A stretch of DNA of 64,000 nt from DATHBD01 sp035296325. Its GTDB lineage: Bacteria > Actinomycetota > Actinomycetes > Mycobacteriales > Micromonosporaceae. Of the stretch, positions 43,224-51,907 are shown one piece after another. The position numbers were made by a program, and so were the translations under genes. Positions within the stretch are counted from its first letter, which is position 1, and each line of letters starts with the position of its first letter. Under the pieces are notes generated by a model. That model was not told the origin of the DNA. It made no database searches and saw only the letters and a list, made by a program, of their open reading frames with translations. Location of the stretch: the NCBI GenBank assembly GCA_035296325.1, contig DATHBD010000062.1, positions 230,580 through 294,579 on the forward strand, given 5' to 3'.

Positions 43224-44743
43224 TCGATTCCGTTGCTCTGCTGCCCACCTACGCCGCCGCCGGCACGGCGGTCCTCGTGCTCCTGGTCGACCTGCTGCTG
43301 CCCGGCCGCCGCGCCGCGCCGGTGGCGGTGGCGGCGGCGGGTGCGCTGCTCACCGCCGTCGCGGCCGGTTGGGTGGGCTCCGGGCCGGTGCGGGCGACGT
43401 TCTGCTCGGCCGGTGCCGGGTGCTCGTTCGTCGCCGACCCGATCGCCGCGCTGGTGGCGGGCGTCTTCGCTTTCCTCACGCTGGCCGTGCTGGGCCTGTC
43501 CTGGCCCCTGCTCCGGGCCTGGCCGCAGGCCGGAACGGCACCGGCGGGGGAGTACGCGTTCCTGCTGTCCTGCTCGCTCGCCGGCGGGGTGGTGCTCGGC
43601 GGCGCCCGCGACCTGATCACGCTGATCGTGGCCGTGGAGACGCTGACCCTTCCGCTGTACATCCTCGTCGGCCTGCGTCGCCGGACCCCCGCGTCGGCCT
43701 CGGCGGCGGTGACGTTCTTCCTGGTGAGCGTGGTCTCCACGGCGGTGGCCCTGCTCGGTGCCGCGCTGCTGTACGCCGCCACGGGCGCGGTGCACTTCGC
43801 CCGGCTCGGCGCGGCGCTCGCCCCGGCGGCGACCGGCGCCCAGCCTCCGGGCCCTGCTGAGCTGGTCGGCGTCGGTGCGGTGCTCCTGCTCGGCGGGCTC
43901 GCCTTCAAGGTCGCCGCCGTACCGATGCACGCCTGGGCGCCGACCACGTACGACGGCGCCCCGGTCCCGATCGCCGGCTACCTGTCCACCGCGTCGAAGC
44001 TCGGCGGCGTGGTGGCGATCGTGCTGGTGGTGACCGGTCCGCTGCGCTCCGAGGCGGCCCTCACCGGCCCGGTGCTCGGCACGCTCGCGGTGCTCACCAT
44101 GACGGTCGGCAATCTCGTCGCGCTCCGCCAGCGCCGCATGATCCGGCTGCTCGCCTGGTCGTCGGTGGCCCAGTCGGGGTACATCCTCGCCCCGTTGGCC
44201 GTCACCGACGGACGCGGCCCGGCGCTGGCGTACACCATCTTCTATGTCGTCCTGGAGCTTGGCGCGTTCGCGGCGATTGTGGCGCTGCGCGGCGCCGCCG
44301 ACGGTGGGTTGATTGCCGACTACCGTGGCGTCGCCAGGCGCTCGCCGTGGATTGCCGGCGCGCTGATCCTCGCCCTTGCCGGCCTTGCCGGTCTCCCGCC
44401 CGGCCTGGCCGGCCTGTTCGCCAAGGTGACCATCGTCCGGCCGCTGATCGACGGTGGAGCCGGCTGGCTCGCTGTCGTGGTCGTCCTGAACGCCGTGATC
44501 GGCCTGGCGTACTACCTCCGAACCGCCGTCACCCTCTTCGCCCCGGCACCCACCTCCCCGGGCGACGCCGTCGAAACGGCCGCCCCCCGCGTGGCGCCCG
44601 GCATTCCCGACGGTGGCCGGCTTCCCGGCGGTGGCTGGCCGGTGCTGCTGGCGGTGGGTGCGACGGCTGTGCTCGCCGTGGTGCTGGGCTTCCTGCCGCA
44701 AATCGTGCTGGACGCCGCGCAGGCCGATCTGGTGATCCGCTAG
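43220..44743 (+). CDS. nuoN: NADH-quinone oxidoreductase subunit N
   Basis: The 507-residue last gene of the operon shows the NuoN features LITLIVAVETLTLPLYILVGL (Glu), LGGLAFKVAAVPMHAWAPTTYDGAPVPI (Lys), LRQRRMIRLLAWSSVAQSGYI and a C-terminal membrane helix. It overlaps nuoM by 4 nt. No further nuo genes follow. Confidence 0.94.
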
Positions 44744-44843
44744 CCGAAGTGGATCTCCCAGCGAGGTCTCAGCTACGGCGGGAAGGTGGTGCACGGCGCC
44801 GTCGTTGTAACCGGTGCAGTACCACCTCGCAAGGAGCATTGGC

Positions 44844-45722
44844 GTGGCACACCGGCACTTCAACGGACTCAAGACCGCAGCCCTGCTCGGGCTGCTCACC
44901 TCACTCATCCTGGCCGTCGGGTACTGGTTCGGTGGTAGCACGGGACTCGTGATCGCCGTCGTCTGTCCCTGGCGATGAACGCCTTCAGTTACTTCCACTC
45001 CGACAAACTCGCCCTGCGGGCCATGGGGGCGAGACCGGTCAGTCAGGCGCAGGCACCTGAGCTGTACGCGATGGTGCGTGAGCTGGCCGACTCGGCCGGG
45101 CAGCCGATGCCGAGGCTGTACATCAGCCCGACATCGCAGCCCAACGCGTTCGCCACCGGGCGGAACCCGCAGCACGCGGCGGTCGCCGTCACGGAGGGCA
45201 TTCTGGATCCTGACACCCCGCGAGCTTCGCGGCGTGCTGGGGCACGAGCTGTCGCACGTGTACAACCGGGACATCCTCATCTCGAGCGTCGCCGCGGCGC
45301 TCGGCGGCATCATCACGATGCTGGCCAACCTGGCCTGGTTTCTCCCCATGGGCCAGTCTGACGACGAGGAAGGTCCCGGCATCGCCGGCATGTTGTTGAT
45401 GATGATCCTGGGTCCGCTGGCAGCCATGATCATTCAGATGGCGATCAGTCGGAACCGGGAGTACCAGGCGGACGCGTCGGGTGCCGGCCTCACCGGTGAC
45501 CCGCTCGCGCTGGCCACCGCGTTGCGGAAGATCCATCGTGGTACGCGGGCGCTGCCCCTTCCACCGCAGGGCCAGCTGACCACGTCGGCGCACCTGATGA
45601 TCGACAACCCGTTCCGCGGGGGTGGCATCGCGAGCCTGTTCTCCACGCACCCGCCGATGGAGCAGCGGGTGGCCCGGCTGGAGCAGATGGCGTCCGCGCG
45701 GGGCTGCATCATCAGGTACTGA
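44844..45722 (+). pseudogene. htpX: HtpX-family zinc metalloprotease, disrupted by two frameshifts
   Basis: A full HtpX-like protein can be read only by changing frame twice. The GTG at 44844 (AAGGAG upstream) gives the first membrane segment but stops at 44978 after VIAVVCPWR; one base is missing compared with the expected VVVSLAMN. The second frame runs from 44975 (AMNAFSYFHSDKLALRAMGA) to about 45207 (AVTEGIL). The third supplies RELRGVLGHELSHVYNRD, with zinc motif HExxH, membrane helices, and NREYQADASGA holding the third ligand Glu. It ends normally at 45722. HtpX degrades misfolded membrane proteins. The shifts are not in homopolymers, so true decay is more likely than a sequencing error, but either is possible. 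Confidence 0.82.
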
Positions 45723-45726
45723 CCGG

Positions 45727-45744
45727 CCCGACCGCCCGGTCGGG
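45727..45744 (+). terminator. Short GC hairpin after htpX
   Basis: A 7-bp stem (CCCGACC with GGTCGGG) and 4-nt loop directly follow the htpX stop, upstream of tRNA-Tyr. Confidence 0.4.
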
Positions 45745-45820
45745 GGTACCCCTTTGCGGACACCCGGGGTCGTACCGTTATTCTTGCTTCCGCCACCGTG
45801 CGAGCACGGGGGTATGCCAA

Positions 45821-45901
45821 GGCGGGTTGCCCGAGCGGTCAATGGGAGCGGACTGTAAATCCGTCGCGAAAGCTACGAAGGTTCGAACCCTTCACCCGCC
45901 A
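45821..45901 (+). tRNA. tRNA-Tyr (GTA)
   Basis: Acceptor stem GGCGGGT (45821-45827) pairs with ACCCGCC (45894-45900), followed by discriminator A. The anticodon loop CTGTAAA puts GTA at 45855-45857. A long class II variable arm and a TTCGAACC T-loop are present. CCA is not encoded. A candidate promoter (TTGCGG at 45754, TATTCT at 45779) lies just upstream. Confidence 0.95.
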
Positions 45902-45909
45902 CAGGCAGA

Positions 45910-45954
45910 CAGAACGGCCCCTGAGCAGCCACAACGCTGCCAGGGGCCGTTCTG
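45910..45954 (+). terminator. tRNA-Tyr terminator
   Basis: A 14-bp stem (45910-45923 with 45941-45954) with an inner GCAGC/GCTGC pair begins 9 nt after the tRNA. Confidence 0.7.
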
Positions 45955-46755
45955 GTGTATCCGGCCCCTGGTCGTCGGCCCCGGCAATGGCTCCTGACCC
46001 GGATTCGGTATTGCCGCTGGTGCGACTGCGGGGTGCGCGGGGTCGACTCCGGCCGGCCGACTCATCGATGTACCCGCCGCCCGGGTATGGCTCTGTCGAC
46101 CCGATCGCTGTCCGGGGCGTCGACACATTGCCGTGACGACGACGAAACGGCCGCATCGAGTCACATGGCTGACTACGGGGTTGCGACAGCGCAGTGCGGA
46201 GCTTACAGTTACGGCGCTTCGCGATTATCCCGTTGGCCGACGAGGGCATCCGACATGGATCATGTTGGTTGCGGCCATTTCGGATGACCGGATGGTTTCG
46301 GGCGCCCATCTCGCGAATTGGAGCATCGCAATGAGCCTGTTCGTTCGATCAAAACGCGCGCCGCAGGATGGCTACTGCCGCCGAAGTATTCGGCGGCCTG
46401 CTGTTTTTTCGGCGCTCCCAGGGCGCCGATAACGCCCAACGGAACCAACGGCTCATTGGTCCCCGAGAATCTCGGGTGCATTGAACGCCACGCCGTTGTG
46501 TTCGCACCGCATACCAATTGTTGACCAGCGACGGACAGGTCATGTCCGGAAGCGTGTCAGCGCGCCACGGGCGACATCTGCCCACCGCCGGTATCCAGCT
46601 GATTTGACGGTCGTGCGCTGAGCAGCGTTCGACCCGTTTCGTCGTGCGTAACGGCGATCGAGAGCCACCCTCCACGAACAGCCCTGGCGCGTCGCGGGCT
46701 ACCCGGGTGGCGGCACCGCCGGATTTCATTCACTGCAACGGGGATCGGAGTGACG
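45955..46755. other. 800-bp region without a convincing gene
   Basis: No reading frame here shows actinobacterial codon bias or a recognisable protein. GC is lower than in the neighbours, especially at 46130-46560. It contains the upstream region, and presumably the promoter, of the ALF-repeat protein gene. It could hold a non-coding RNA or gene debris, but no clear fold was seen. Confidence 0.45.
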
Positions 46756-49700
46756 ATGGGTTCGTCGTCTGATGTGGTCATGTGCAAACCTTTTCGATTG
46801 AGCGCTGTCACGCGTCGCAGATTTGTTGTGCTGCTCACCGCGCTGGTGATGCTGTCCGGGTTCCTGCGCGCCGTTCCGGCGCAGGCCGCGGAGGAGGTCA
46901 CCCCGGTGGACCGGGCACCGGTCGTCACGGCGTGGCAGATGGGCGGTACGCAGGTCCGTGCGGCTGCCGAGGCCGCGTTGGTCGGTTCCGACGCGCAGAT
47001 CCGCGAGTTCCTGGATGGCGGGTGGCAGAAGGCCCAGCAACTGGATGAGCGGGACGCGGTCGCCAAGGTGATCAGCGAGGGCGGACCGTCCATGCAGCTT
47101 GCGGCGAAGCGCGCGCTGGAGGCGGCCGACGCCGGTCAGCAGGGCGCGATCGCGGCGTTCCTCGCCAACGGATGGCAGGGATCGGCTGACAGCGATACCC
47201 GCCTGTCGGTGAACCAGTTCATGGCCACCGGGGGGGAGGAGGTCCGCGCCGCGGCCCAGCGCGCGCTCAACTCGAGGAATCCCGACGAGTTGCGCGCCTT
47301 CCTCGACTCCGGGTGGCAGGTGCACTGGCACATCGATCAACGGTTGCGGGTCAACCAGGCGATGGCCACCGGCGGGACCAACGTGAAGGCTGCCGCACAG
47401 GCGGCGTTGGACGCGCGGATCCCGGAAGCCCTCGAGGCGTTCCTCGAGTACGGGTGGGCGGTCGGGTCGGCTCGTGACGAGGAGACCGCGACACTGAGCG
47501 ACCTGCTGGCCCAGGCGCAGGCCGCCGGGGAGCTGGCCGCGCAGGAGACCCAGAACGCAACCCACGAGGCCGACCGGGCGAGGGCGGCCGCCGACGCGGC
47601 TGGCCGCGCGGCGCGGGATGCCGCCAAGTCGACGGCCGACGCCCAACACAACACCGCCCAGGCGGCGGCGCACGCCAGGCGCGCCGCCGTCGCCGCGGAC
47701 CAGGCGGCGAAGGCCGCACAGGTCGCAGTGCAGGCCGCGGCGGCCGCGAGTCGAGCGGCGCGGGCCGCCGCGACAGCCGCGGCGCGGGCCGCTTCGGCCG
47801 CGTCGCGGGCAGGACGGGCCGCGACGACGGCGTACAAGGCTGCCGCCGAGGCGGCCTCGGATGAGAAGAAGGCTCCGGCTGCCCTCAAGGCGGCGGAGGA
47901 CGCCAACAAGATCGCAAGCGAAGCTCGGACGTTCGCGGACAAGGTGGAGCACGCCGGCAAGGCCATCCAGGCAGGTATGGCCGCGATCGACGCGGCCAAG
48001 TCGGCAGCCACGCATGCCAGGGCGGCCGCCGATTCCAATAACGAGGCCGTCCGGCACGCGAGAAATGCCGGCGCGAACGCCTCGGAGGCGGTGTCAGCGG
48101 CGAACCGGGCGCGGGACAACGCCGACCGGGCCGTGCGGGCCGCGGAGGCGGCCGAACGCTACCTGCGGGTGGCGATCGAGGCCGCGTTCGCATCGCGCGA
48201 CGCGGCCCGGCGGGCCGCGGACAACGCGGAGGCAGCCGCGCGGGCAGCCATCGATGCGGCCAACCATGCCGGAATTGCCGCCGAAGCCGCGCGCCGGGCC
48301 ACCGAGTACGCCAACGCCGCGACCGTGGCGGCACAGGCCGCGGTGGATGCCGGGATCCAGGCCGCCGGGGTGTACGAGGCCGCGCGGGTAGCCGATGCCG
48401 AGCGGCTCGCGGTCGCCCGCGAACAGGGACAGGAGGCGGCCCGGGCCGCCAGCGTGCTGTACCAGGCCCAGCAACGCATCGCCGCCTGGGATCTCGAACA
48501 GGCCGCACAGCGCGACGCGGAGACCAGTCGCCTGATCACCGAGGCGCAGAACCCCGCCACAGCACCAGCGGCGGCGGTGGTCGCCAGCCGTAAGGTGGCC
48601 ATCGCACTGGCCTCCGCGCGGGGCCCCTGGACACAGCAGGACGCCCTTGCCGCGCTGGCCGGCAGCGATGACGAGGTCCTGACGTTCGTCCGCACCGGCC
48701 TCGCGGCGTCGGCCGCGCGGGATGACCGCCATACGGTCAGAAACGTCGCCATCACCGACAACCCCGCGCTCGCGGCCGCGGCGATGAAGGCACTCGAGGG
48801 CGACGACGCCGCGGTGCGGGAGTTCCTGCGCACGCAGGACTACCCCGACCGTTACATTCAAGATCGCCTTCGCGTCAACCAGATCCAGTCGGCCGCCCGC
48901 GAGGTCGGTGACCTGGTGGTCGAGGAGGAGGCGCAGAAGGCACTGAACAAGAGGACGCTGCAGGCATTGCGCGACTTCCTGGATCGCGATCAGTACACTG
49001 CCGCTGCGATCGGTGACCGGGTACGGGTCAACCAGATCCTCGCAGACCGCGACAGCGGTCCGGAGCTCAAAGCCGCCGCCCAGATCGCGTTGGACGGGCC
49101 ACCGATCGCCCAGCGGGAGTTCCTCACCACCGGCCGGTACACCGCTGCTCAACGCGACTACGACAGCGCCATCCACCTCGACGTGGTCGGCGGCCTCCTC
49201 GAGAAGATCAACCAGGTCGCTGAGAAGGCCGTGCAGGATTCCCTGACTGCGCAGGCCATGGCGGCCCGGGCGCGTGGCGACGCGGAACGGGCCAACACCT
49301 ACGCCAATGAGGCCGGCGCCTCGGCGGAAAGGGCCGCCACCTACGCGGCAAAGGCACAGACCCACGCCAACAACGCGGCCAAGTCAGTGGAGAAGGCGAC
49401 CGCCGCCGTGGCAACCGCGAAGAACGCGGCGACCCGTGCCAACGCATCCGCCCGAAGCGCCATCAGGTCCGCCGCATGGGCGATCAACTCCCATCAAATC
49501 GCCGTTCAGGCCGCTGCCGAAGCAAACGCCTCAGCACTGCGGGCGCGGGACTCGGCGATCGCCGCAGGAGCCACCGCCGAGGCCGCGAAGAAGGTGGCTC
49601 TGGCGGCTTACGACATCTACGAGAAGGCGAAGGGCACGGAAATTCAGCGGTGCCACGTCCAGTACGCCGCCGGCCCCGCTCCGGACCTGGAGCGGCTACT

Positions 49701-50856
49701 GGGTGTACAGCCGAACGAGTGGAATCGCATTTGCGTCGCCAACGTCCTCGCCGACCACAACAACCTCTCGGAACTGGCGGTACGGGCGTACAAGAACTCC
49801 GCCTTCTGCAGCATGTACCCGCAGGGCAGCACGCTCTACCAGAACTGCATCCAGTCCACACTGGACCCCACGTTCCGCGGCATGCAGCCCTTGATCATCC
49901 TCTCTGAGGCCGTCAAGGGCATGATCGCTCTCCTGGCGCCCGCCGCCCTGGCCCTCGGGGCGCTGTGCGTGGCGACCCTGGTATGTGGGGCCGTCGCCGG
50001 AACCCTACTCACCATCGGCGAGGTCGGCCTCAACATCCACAGGCTCATCAATGGTGACCAATCGCTCGCGAACAGCCTTCTGAACCTCGGCAAGATCGCC
50101 ATCGAGTCGCTCCTCCTGGCCGGCGTCGGGAAGATGATCTCTACCGGGTTCCGAAACATCAGGGCGTTGAACGTCGCGGTCCAGAACCTCAACCGGGCGC
50201 AGACCGAGTTGCAGACTGTCAACTTCATCCGATTGGCACTCACCGGGGTTACCTCCTGCGTGCGGCAGGGTCTCAATGCCCAGGCGCCCGTGGGGATAGC
50301 CTTTAGCGCGGGCTCTGCAACTCGAAGCCTGATCAACGCCCACGCCACCGTAGGGTTCGTTCGTTCGTTCGCTCGGGCGGCCGTCGGCACGGCGGTTGTC
50401 CTCCAGGACAACACCGAGTCGTGCAAGCGGCTGGTGCTCGGCATTGAGAGGTACGGCGAAGCGCTTGCCAGTCACATTAACGGCATCACATTCAATTCCC
50501 CGAGTCTTCAACGCGTCACTGGTTTGGTCAACGGGGTTCCGTACGCACTGTGGATGCACGCGGTGAACGACAGGTTGAAGCAACGCAACGCCGAAGTCGC
50601 AGTGGCTCTAGACGGATTTGACGGCATGAAGACCGGAACGGTGGAGGAGGCGAAGACCGCATTCCTGACGGCCTACCGCAAGGGAGCGGGTAAGCAGTGG
50701 AGGGCGACGGAGTGGGAAATGTACCGGATCGGCTTCTACTGTCGACTTCTCGACCACGTCCAGTGGGAGAACATAGACTTCTACTTCGGCAAGGATAAGA
50801 TTGAACTGCCCGAACCGATCTGGGACTTGGACCCAGCCAAAGTAAGGTTCCCATAA
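46756..50856 (+). CDS. Secreted ALF-repeat/coiled-coil protein, probable polymorphic toxin
   Basis: ATG at 46756 with CGGAG 6 nt upstream (a GTG at 46750 has no spacing). A Sec signal peptide (RRRFVVLLTALVMLSGF, cleavage after AQA44) opens a 1366-residue protein. Four ALF repeats (REFLDGGW, AAFLANGW, RAFLDSGW, EAFLEYGW) span residues about 58-245. An Ala-rich coiled coil runs to about 600, a second ALF block (to about 815) includes REFLRTQDY, RDFLDRDQY and REFLTTGRY, and a second coiled coil ends near 955. A Cys-bearing linker and hydrophobic segments (LAPAALALGALCVATLVCGAVAG) precede a C-terminal domain of about 110 residues (ITFNSPSLQRV to the end). The C-terminal 800 bp has lower GC, as expected of an exchangeable toxin tip. 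The tip is not recognised; toxin identity rests on architecture and on the adjacent small gene. Confidence 0.78.
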   Translation: MGSSSDVVMCKPFRLSAVTRRRFVVLLTALVMLSGFLRAVPAQAAEEVTPVDRAPVVTAWQMGGTQVRAAAEAALVGSDAQIREFLDGGWQKAQQLDERDAVAKVISEGGPSMQLAAKRALEAADAGQQGAIAAFLANGWQGSADSDTRLSVNQFMATGGEEVRAAAQRALNSRNPDELRAFLDSGWQVHWHIDQRLRVNQAMATGGTNVKAAAQAALDARIPEALEAFLEYGWAVGSARDEETATLSDLLAQAQAAGELAAQETQNATHEADRARAAADAAGRAARDAAKSTADAQHNTAQAAAHARRAAVAADQAAKAAQVAVQAAAAASRAARAAATAAARAASAASRAGRAATTAYKAAAEAASDEKKAPAALKAAEDANKIASEARTFADKVEHAGKAIQAGMAAIDAAKSAATHARAAADSNNEAVRHARNAGANASEAVSAANRARDNADRAVRAAEAAERYLRVAIEAAFASRDAARRAADNAEAAARAAIDAANHAGIAAEAARRATEYANAATVAAQAAVDAGIQAAGVYEAARVADAERLAVAREQGQEAARAASVLYQAQQRIAAWDLEQAAQRDAETSRLITEAQNPATAPAAAVVASRKVAIALASARGPWTQQDALAALAGSDDEVLTFVRTGLAASAARDDRHTVRNVAITDNPALAAAAMKALEGDDAAVREFLRTQDYPDRYIQDRLRVNQIQSAAREVGDLVVEEEAQKALNKRTLQALRDFLDRDQYTAAAIGDRVRVNQILADRDSGPELKAAAQIALDGPPIAQREFLTTGRYTAAQRDYDSAIHLDVVGGLLEKINQVAEKAVQDSLTAQAMAARARGDAERANTYANEAGASAERAATYAAKAQTHANNAAKSVEKATAAVATAKNAATRANASARSAIRSAAWAINSHQIAVQAAAEANASALRARDSAIAAGATAEAAKKVALAAYDIYEKAKGTEIQRCHVQYAAGPAPDLERLLGVQPNEWNRICVANVLADHNNLSELAVRAYKNSAFCSMYPQGSTLYQNCIQSTLDPTFRGMQPLIILSEAVKGMIALLAPAALALGALCVATLVCGAVAGTLLTIGEVGLNIHRLINGDQSLANSLLNLGKIAIESLLLAGVGKMISTGFRNIRALNVAVQNLNRAQTELQTVNFIRLALTGVTSCVRQGLNAQAPVGIAFSAGSATRSLINAHATVGFVRSFARAAVGTAVVLQDNTESCKRLVLGIERYGEALASHINGITFNSPSLQRVTGLVNGVPYALWMHAVNDRLKQRNAEVAVALDGFDGMKTGTVEEAKTAFLTAYRKGAGKQWRATEWEMYRIGFYCRLLDHVQWENIDFYFGKDKIELPEPIWDLDPAKVRFP

Positions 50857-50857
50857 C

Positions 50858-51220
50858 ATGGATGGCCCATTTCGATCGGAACGCCACTTCCAGGTCTGGA
50901 CCTATACGGTCAGCCATCGCAGGCTTCTCTTGAGGAGTGTCAAGGAAGGGAGCCTGGCCACCCGAATCGACCTCTACTTCGGTGGGGTCACCCGGATGCT
51001 GCTCCGGCCGGCATACGACGGGCTGCACGCCGCCGAGGCCGATCAGCTGGATCTTGACCTTTATCGAGAACGATACGGCGATCTCGGACCCGAGCTGAAG
51101 GTGTTCACGCTCGAGCCCGACTTGGCCAGCTTCGTTGTCGCCGGCGTTATGCAATGGCACGAGGACGCCGGTGGGTTTGAGGACCCGTCGCATTTCGGTC
51201 ACTTCCCGGGCGCCCCCTAG
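50858..51220 (+). CDS. Probable immunity protein for the ALF-repeat toxin
   Basis: It begins one base after the toxin stop and encodes 120 cytosolic residues without signal or membrane segment. The chain (RHFQVWTYTVSHRRLLLRS, then RIDLYFGGVTRMLL and ending in a Pro/Phe-rich tail) resembles a small-protein family found behind polymorphic toxin genes in actinomycetes, with an N-terminal beta-rich FxVWxYxVSH motif. It would bind and neutralise the toxin tip. A strong terminator follows, so the pair forms a complete transcription unit. Confidence 0.65.
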   Translation: MDGPFRSERHFQVWTYTVSHRRLLLRSVKEGSLATRIDLYFGGVTRMLLRPAYDGLHAAEADQLDLDLYRERYGDLGPELKVFTLEPDLASFVVAGVMQWHEDAGGFEDPSHFGHFPGAP

Positions 51221-51247
51221 CGACCTCTTGGTGCCACCACGACCCGC

Positions 51248-51284
51248 TTCTCCGCCTGTCCGTCTGTGACGGACAGGCGGAGAA
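51248..51284 (+). terminator. Strong terminator after the toxin-immunity pair
   Basis: A perfect 16-bp stem (51248-51263 with 51269-51284) with a 5-nt loop, 28 nt after the immunity gene stop. Confidence 0.82.
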
Positions 51285-51614
51285 TTCGTCGTCCGTGCCG
51301 CCGCAACCGCCTTCGGCGCGTAAGCACGTAGCCCTCCGCCCCGCAGATGTGCCCGTCCGGCCGCGAGCAACCCCAAGGCCAACCCACCGGCCAACGATCG
51401 ATCTTGGCGACCCAGCGCAGCGCCAACCAGGGCGGGCAGTCGTCCGAGGGGCGCTCGGCGGCTCCGATCGGCGGCGCGGTTCGGCCGAAAGGTCCATTCT
51501 TGCTCGGCCAACGGTTATCCACCCGCCGCTCACGGTTTCGTGCCCGCTGAGGTGTGGCAACATCGGTGGTAACCCCGTCTGATGCCGACCTGGAACGCGG
51601 AACCGGAGCACACG
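51285..51614. other. Intergenic region upstream of small secreted protein
   Basis: The 330 bases between the terminator and the next start carry no convincing gene on either strand; overlapping frames are Arg-rich shadows. It should contain the promoter of the following genes. Confidence 0.4.
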
Positions 51615-51836
51615 ATGCGTAGTTGGACGCTTGGCCAGTGGGCTGTGCGGCTCATGGTTGCCGGTGCGCTCGGCCTGGGTGGCGCGGCGGCTGCCGCAGC
51701 GCCGGCACCTGCCGCTCCGGTAGGACCGGTGGCTCCGTCCACGTCTCAGGTGGTGAGTCCCACGCCGTCGGGAGAGCCGACGGAGCAGCCGCTGGAATAC
51801 GTGTACCGCACCATGACGGACGTCCTGTGGACGTGA
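51615..51836 (+). CDS. Small secreted Ala/Pro-rich protein
   Basis: ATG at 51615 with GGAG 8 nt upstream; 73 residues. A signal peptide (WAVRLMVAGALGLGGAAAAAAPAPA) is followed by a Pro/Ser/Thr-rich mature part of about 45 residues ending EYVYRTMTDVLWT. No known family. It lies 71 bp before the GGDEF/EAL gene and may be co-transcribed. Confidence 0.45.
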   Translation: MRSWTLGQWAVRLMVAGALGLGGAAAAAAPAPAAPVGPVAPSTSQVVSPTPSGEPTEQPLEYVYRTMTDVLWT

Positions 51837-51907
51837 CCACCGGATCGCCGTACGCCCGGTGAGGTTGGTTTTCAGACTGGGCATGCTGAGCCACGCTTGG
51901 AGGGTCG

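Noticed and set aside
46349..47093. Reverse-strand frames upstream of and inside the ALF gene
   Set aside because: They lack ribosome sites and domains, and part overlaps the signal peptide and ALF repeats of a well-supported gene.
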